A model generated the notes under the pieces. The model was given only the letters and a program-made list of their open reading frames with translations, ran no database searches and had not been told where the DNA came from. The position numbers and the translations under genes are program-made. From NCBI GenBank assembly GCA_041907145.1, contig JAYRHW010000156.1, forward strand, positions 1-8,838: DNA of 8,838 nt. Direction: 5' to 3'. Numbering within the stretch: position 1 is the stretch's first letter; every line of letters starts with the position of its first letter. Origin of the DNA: JAFLCA01 sp041907145. Its GTDB lineage: Bacteria; Bdellovibrionota_C; UBA2361; JAFLCA01. Shown in pieces: positions 5,080-8,838 of the stretch.

Positions 5080-6606
5080 TTAAACAGAAAGCCCGTTCTT
5101 TCCCTTGAGCGGGAAATAGTCGAAGCAAATACGAGAAGCAAAAGTGGCGGCAAAGATCGTCGAAACGATGCCAAGTACCAGCGTCACGGCAAATCCTCGA
5201 ATCGGACCACTGCCGAAGTAGTACAGAATTATTCCGGTTATCAACGTGGTGATATTGGAGTCGATAATCGCGGACAATGCGCGCTCAAATCCAGCGCTAA
5301 CGGCAGCGTCGCGCGAAGCACCGTTGTGCAGCTCTTCACGGATTCGCTCGAAAATAAGCACGTTATAGTCAACGGCCATACCGATAGTCAGCGCCAAACC
5401 GGCCAGGCCCGGCAAACTCAAGGTGGCGCCAAAAGCCGATAATGCACCCACAATCAGCAACAGATTGAGCACCAAAGACCCGGCCGCCACGATGCCGGCC
5501 TTCTTGTAATACCAAATCATGAATATGAAGATGAATATGAAGCTGCCGCCGATGGCCGTCAGACCGTTGCGAATGGACTCCTTACCCAATGAAGGACCAA
5601 CCGTGCGCTCTTCAAGGATTCGCAGTGGCGCAGGCAGAGCACCCGCCCGAAGGACGACTGCAAGTTGCTTCGCCTCGAGAAATGTAAATCCCCCTGAAAT
5701 GCTGGCGTGGCCGCCGGAAATCGCCTCACGAATTGTTGGCGAGGAATACACGATACCATCGAGAATAATGGAAAGATTTCGCCCGACGTTTTCCGAAGTA
5801 ATTCGGCGAAAGGTCTGTCCGCCCTCGCTTGTCAAAGACAGCGAAACTTCGACTTGCCCTTGACCGGTGGCAACCCGGGCATCAGATACAGCATCGCCGG
5901 TCATCAATACGTCTTCCTCGACCACTACGGGAGCACCGCTACGATCCTTGAGCGTTACGCCGCCAGTCTTATCTCCCATAGCCAGCAATCGGAACTCGAG
6001 TTTGGCAACCGAGCCAACGACCTTTTTGACTGATTCGATATCCGATACGCCCGGCATCTGCAGCAGAATGCGCTTCTCGCCGACATTTTGAATGAGAGGC
6101 TCGGCCACGCCGAACTGGTCGACGCGGTTGCGCAGTGTTTCGACAGCATCGGTTACCGCTTTACGCTCGAGCCGTCCAGCCTCCAGTTCGTTGATTGAGT
6201 ATACGAGAATAACTTTACCAGCATCGTCGCGCTGTTCGACGAAATTCAAATCGCGATAATTGTCCTGTACTTTTTGTTTGGCCTGAGCCGCAAAGCGATC
6301 GCTGAGTAGCGTAACCTCAAGCTGCCCCTTATCGTTGAGTCGAGCCTTGGTGGCTGCGACCTTGTCCTTACGCAGCTCGGCGCGAATCGCGTTCCCCTTG
6401 GCTTGAAGGTTGCTCGAAACAGCCTCCTTGGACTCCACTTCGTACACGAGATGCACGCCACCACTTAGATCCAATCCTAGGGATAACGGCTTTGAAATCC
6501 AGCCTGAGCCAATTTGGTCTCGTGCGACCGTAGGCAGCAAGAACACGATTGCCGCAACGATGACTACCAACAAAATGGTGATTCGCTTCTTAAGATCCGC
6601 GGTCAT
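5080..6606 (-). CDS. secD: Protein translocase subunit SecD
   Basis: Partner of SecF in proton-driven late-stage protein export. At 508 residues it is shorter than the 615-residue E. coli protein and unfused to SecF. TM1 is at about 10-28, followed by LGLDLSGGVHL at 43-53. The large periplasmic P1 domain runs to about 340. Five further membrane segments lie between 350 and 492. The intramembrane motif GMAVDYNVLIFERIREE is at 409-425, including D413 in the region implicated in proton transfer, and DSNITTLI is at 449-456. GAAGAG 7 nt upstream supports the ATG at 6606. yajC ends 20 bp upstream and secF begins 33 bp downstream, consistent with one operon. TM2 is partly encoded by a 12-bp tandem repeat. 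Confidence 0.97.
   Translation of the reverse strand: MTADLKKRITILLVVIVAAIVFLLPTVARDQIGSGWISKPLSLGLDLSGGVHLVYEVESKEAVSSNLQAKGNAIRAELRKDKVAATKARLNDKGQLEVTLLSDRFAAQAKQKVQDNYRDLNFVEQRDDAGKVILVYSINELEAGRLERKAVTDAVETLRNRVDQFGVAEPLIQNVGEKRILLQMPGVSDIESVKKVVGSVAKLEFRLLAMGDKTGGVTLKDRSGAPVVVEEDVLMTGDAVSDARVATGQGQVEVSLSLTSEGGQTFRRITSENVGRNLSIILDGIVYSSPTIREAISGGHASISGGFTFLEAKQLAVVLRAGALPAPLRILEERTVGPSLGKESIRNGLTAIGGSFIFIFIFMIWYYKKAGIVAAGSLVLNLLLIVGALSAFGATLSLPGLAGLALTIGMAVDYNVLIFERIREELHNGASRDAAVSAGFERALSAIIDSNITTLITGIILYYFGSGPIRGFAVTLVLGIVSTIFAATFASRICFDYFPLKGKNGLSV
5519..5542. repeat. Perfect 12-bp tandem duplication inside secD
   Basis: ATGAATATGAAG occurs twice in direct succession (5519-5530 and 5531-5542). 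On the coding strand it yields alternating Phe and Ile codons (FIFIFIFM) in the second membrane segment of SecD. The unit is a multiple of three, so gain or loss of a copy would keep the frame. Confidence 0.85.
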
Positions 6607-6626
6607 ATTTGAACTCTTCGATAAAC

Positions 6627-7037
6627 TTAGGATGCCTTGGCCTTATCGGCGGCCAGAACTTCAGGGGTTACTTCAAATTTACGGACAACGTGCGCAGGCT
6701 CGATCCGCACCCGAGTATTGGCCGCAACTTCGAGGATTATATAGCCTTTCTCTACCCCGGCAACCCGGCCGATAAGGCCTCCGGTTGTCACGACCTCGTC
6801 GCCGCGCTTAAGAGAACCGAGTAAGTTCTCCTGGGCTTTGAGGCGCGCTTGCTGCGGCTTCATCACCATGAAGTAGAAAATAAAGAAGACGATGACGAAC
6901 ATCGGAATCATTCGGCCAAATACTTCACCGAAGGAAGGTGGCGGCGGCTGAGGAGCGACGGCGCCTTGAGCAAAGGCGACTGAAGCCAAGCCCAAAACTA
7001 GTATCAACACAACAGCGACTCTCTGGAGCAATTTCAC
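6627..7037 (-). CDS. yajC: Preprotein translocase accessory subunit YajC
   Basis: Small single-span membrane protein that associates with SecDF. It has 136 residues, a little longer than the usual 85-115. The core is standard: a membrane segment at about 43-58, the basic anchor MKPQQARLK at 59-67, then the cytoplasmic domain with GDEVVTTGGLIGRV at 79-92 and an acidic/lysine tail. Unusually, residues 1-23 form a convincing signal peptide ending VAFA, followed by a short proline-rich stretch (PQPPPPS, 29-35) before the membrane segment. The start is GTG at 7037, supported by GAGG 8 nt upstream. secD begins 20 bp downstream. tgt lies 109 bp upstream, giving the canonical tgt-yajC-secD-secF order. 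Confidence 0.96.
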   Translation of the reverse strand: MKLLQRVAVVLILVLGLASVAFAQGAVAPQPPPPSFGEVFGRMIPMFVIVFFIFYFMVMKPQQARLKAQENLLGSLKRGDEVVTTGGLIGRVAGVEKGYIILEVAANTRVRIEPAHVVRKFEVTPEVLAADKAKAS

Positions 7038-7063
7038 AGGCTAAACCTCAACAATTACTATGT

Positions 7064-7095
7064 AAAAACTCCACTGCTTCTAACATTAAAAGCAG
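7064..7095 (-). terminator. Stem-loop between tgt and yajC, possible attenuator
   Basis: On the minus strand, CTGCTTTT (7095-7088) pairs with AGAAGCAG (7081-7074) around a 6-nt loop, with one G-U pair, making an 8-bp stem. Five bases later comes a TTTTT run (7068-7064). It lies 51 bp after the tgt stop and ends 26 bp before the yajC start. The stem is AT-rich and the T-run is displaced, so it is at best a weak or partial terminator. It could also be an mRNA-stability element. Confidence 0.35.
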
Positions 7096-7146
7096 GCCTT
7101 TTGAATACCTAGGCTCAGGATTGAACGCTGCAAAAAAGACTCGCAT

Positions 7147-8325
7147 TTATGAGGCGTTAGCTTCTTTATCAACAGAATGCGCGGAGGTCTCCGAGAGCGA
7201 GAAATCTCGCCAGCGCGCCTTTTCGTTGCGATAGAGGTCCTCGAAGCGTCCCGCGCTGATCGCCTCGCGAATGGATTTCATCAAATCAAGATAATGCGTC
7301 AAATTATGAATGCTGATCAATTGCGGGCCCAGCATCTCCTGCACTTTGAGCAAATGGTTAATGTATCCCCGGCTATAATTTCTGCAGGCAAGACAGCCGC
7401 ACTGCGAGTCCAACGGTTCAGTGCTCAATGCAAACCTAGAATTCTTCACGTTGATCCATGGCTCAGGCCCGCGCACGAATGCCCGGCCAAAACGCCCCGA
7501 GCGAGTTGGCATAACACAATCAAAGAGATCGACGCCGTTATATACTGCCTCGACAATGTCTTCCGGGGTTCCCACTCCCATGACGTAGCGAATACTGGCC
7601 TCTGGTAATTGGCGCGGGTGGTAGCTTAGTACGTCGTACATTTGCTCCTTTGGCTCACCGACGCTCAGGCCACCGATTGCAAAGCCATCAAACGTGCTGC
7701 CATCGTGAATAATTGCGGCTGTCTCTTCGGCTGCGCGCGTGCGCAGATCTCGGAATATGCCGCCCTGCGTTATTCCCCAAACCGAGGTATTTGGATTTTT
7801 CCGGGCGGCAAGCGATCGTTTTGCCCAGCGGGTAGTCATGGCGAGAGATTTCTCGACTGCTGCATGCTCCAAGGTTCCAGCCGGACATTCATCCAAGACC
7901 ATGGCTATGTCGACGCCCAGCTCCTCTTGAATTGCGATAGATTTCTCGGGAGTCAAAAAGCAAAGCGCCCCATCAATATGCGAGCGAAACTCCACACCCT
8001 CTTCGCTCAATGAACGAATGCTTTCCAAACTGAATACTTGAAAGCCACCGCTGTCGCTCAGTATGGGCCCCTGCCAGCCCGTAAATCGGTGGATGCCGCC
8101 AAGAGTTCGAACGTGCTGGGGTGTCGGGCGCAGCCACAGGTGGTACGTGTTCACCAGCATAATTTGGGCGCCGGCTTCCCTGAGTCTTTCGACATCGACG
8201 CCCTTCACGCTGCCGCGCGTGCCTACAGGCTGAAAGTTCGGGGTTTCAAAACTTCCGTGGCTGGTTGTGTAACGGCCACGACGAGCGTGCCCGTCTCTTG
8301 TTTCTATGGCGAAGCGGTTTTCCAT
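7147..8325 (-). CDS. tgt: tRNA-guanine transglycosylase (queuine tRNA-ribosyltransferase)
   Basis: Exchanges guanine 34 for the queuosine precursor preQ1 in tRNAs with GUN anticodons (EC 2.4.2.29). It has 392 residues from ATG 8325, near the family norm of 370-390. The TIM-barrel active site is intact: D91 in SDSGGFQVFSL (90-100), D145 in LDECP, GITQGG at 184-189, IGGLSVGE at 217-224, and the nucleophile D269 in LFDCVMPTRSGR. Zinc ligands are C309, C311, C314 and H340. No strong ribosome-binding site precedes ATG 8325, but the N-terminus from MENRFAIETRDG matches the family start. A TTG at 8367 would add 14 residues with no better signal. The 217 bp up to the next gene upstream (8326-8542) hold no gene I can support and no convincing promoter. 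It heads the tgt-yajC-secD-secF cluster. Confidence 0.97.
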   Translation of the reverse strand: MENRFAIETRDGHARRGRYTTSHGSFETPNFQPVGTRGSVKGVDVERLREAGAQIMLVNTYHLWLRPTPQHVRTLGGIHRFTGWQGPILSDSGGFQVFSLESIRSLSEEGVEFRSHIDGALCFLTPEKSIAIQEELGVDIAMVLDECPAGTLEHAAVEKSLAMTTRWAKRSLAARKNPNTSVWGITQGGIFRDLRTRAAEETAAIIHDGSTFDGFAIGGLSVGEPKEQMYDVLSYHPRQLPEASIRYVMGVGTPEDIVEAVYNGVDLFDCVMPTRSGRFGRAFVRGPEPWINVKNSRFALSTEPLDSQCGCLACRNYSRGYINHLLKVQEMLGPQLISIHNLTHYLDLMKSIREAISAGRFEDLYRNEKARWRDFSLSETSAHSVDKEANAS

Positions 8326-8542
8326 ACGCAGAATCAGCAGTCTGTGCAGATTCTCCGTACAAGTCAACGACGTGGATTTTCTGAGGTTCTACCGCGCTAG
8401 GCGAGTCGAAAATAAGAAGATAAGGATCTTTAAACGGCTCCGCTCTAGATTCACGAGTTGCTGGGCTTTCGCTGAAGGGCGCGATGTTTTTGCTCTTTGA
8501 GACTCCGTGCAGTTCCCCAAGGACCGGCACCCTGGAAGCCCT

Positions 8543-8838
8543 TCAGAGTACAGCCCACCAAAGTGGTAGCGTGATCGCAGAGAGCATCATCCCTACTCCG
8601 ATAAGCGTAGCAGCGAGGTTGGGGTTCAACTCATATTCCAGAGCGACAATTCCGGCGCTAACCATCGGCGGCATTGCGGCTTCAAAGATGGTCGTTTGAA
8701 AAGCCAGGGTTCGAGGCAGCTGTAGTACAAAGAAGATTCCGAAAACGAGAGCCGGTCCGATGAGTAGCTTGTAGGCCACCCCAATCCGCTCAGCGGAATT
8801 TCGCAGTAAAGCGCTTTTCGGGTCGAGCTGGGAGCCCA
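8543..8838 (-). CDS. AEC-family (auxin efflux carrier-like) permease, C-terminal part
   Basis: Partial gene: the reading frame is open to the window edge, and its start lies beyond base 8838. About 97 C-terminal residues are visible, one third of a typical 300-320 residue AEC transporter. They contain a KLLIGP entry into a hydrophobic segment, then EAAMPPMVSAGIVALEYEL, and a final segment with MMLSAITLPLWW before the TGA at 8543. This proline-containing penultimate helix and TLP-containing last helix resemble bacterial Mem_trans/AEC permeases, which transport organic acids such as malate in some cases. The substrate cannot be told from this fragment. An internal GTG at 8779 is not a likely start, since homologous sequence continues upstream of it. 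The gene is on the same strand as tgt, 217 bp away. Confidence 0.78.
   Translation of the reverse strand, partial: GSQLDPKSALLRNSAERIGVAYKLLIGPALVFGIFFVLQLPRTLAFQTTIFEAAMPPMVSAGIVALEYELNPNLAATLIGVGMMLSAITLPLWWAVL

Noticed and set aside
4510..5442. Open frame of 310 codons on the plus strand antisense to secF and secD
   Set aside because: It is Gln/Arg/Ser-rich, has no recognisable domain, and spans the 3' part of secD, the gap and most of secF, which are certain genes. It is a shadow frame.
7495..7525. Variant Tgt sequence RSGRFG after the nucleophile region, where E. coli has RNARNG
   Set aside because: Tgt of other bacteria also has RSGR here, all catalytic and zinc residues are present, and the change appears to be normal family variation.
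8246..8530. Minus-strand frame of 94 codons overlapping the start of tgt
   Set aside because: It runs in a different frame over the tgt 5' end, its composition is not protein-like in a recognisable way, and there is no ribosome-binding site or domain.

Overview
This 8.8-kb window looks like an ordinary bacterial chromosome segment made mostly of housekeeping genes. It has moderate-to-high GC content. Coding density is high and the short intergenic gaps are typical of a free-living bacterium. The gene order tgt-yajC-secD-secF, separate (unfused) secD and secF, a YajC with an extra signal peptide, and a pcm-M23 lipoprotein pair indicate a Gram-negative-type envelope. The protein style would suit Acidobacteriota or a neighbouring phylum, but that placement is a low-confidence impression and was not tested by any search.

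Left end (1-214): a complete tRNA-Arg(CCU) gene lies on the minus strand, behind a good sigma-70-type promoter. Its 3' half is repeated as a perfect 15-bp inverted copy about 35 bp downstream. Two back-to-back hairpins surround the end of the next gene.

Region 215-2014 (minus strand): transcribed in the order pcm (protein-L-isoaspartate O-methyltransferase), an M23/LytM-family lipoprotein starting 4 bp after pcm, and a DoxX-family membrane protein. The pcm-M23 order recalls the pcm-nlpD arrangement of proteobacteria.

Region 2228-4095 (plus strand, divergent from pcm): a J-domain co-chaperone of the zinc-finger-less type, followed 8 bp later by a membrane-anchored class I methyltransferase. 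The pair converges on secF with only 3 bp between stop codons. A candidate terminator for the pair lies inside the secF 3' end.

Region 4099-8325 (minus strand): tgt, yajC, secD and secF, the classic cluster of queuosine tRNA modification and the SecDF-YajC accessory complex of the Sec translocon. A stem-loop sits between tgt and yajC. At the right edge is the C-terminal part of an AEC-family permease, also on the minus strand.

No CRISPR array, insertion sequence, phage module or obviously new multi-gene system was seen. The points most worth a second look are the J-protein/membrane-methyltransferase pair and the anti-T-arm repeat beside the tRNA.
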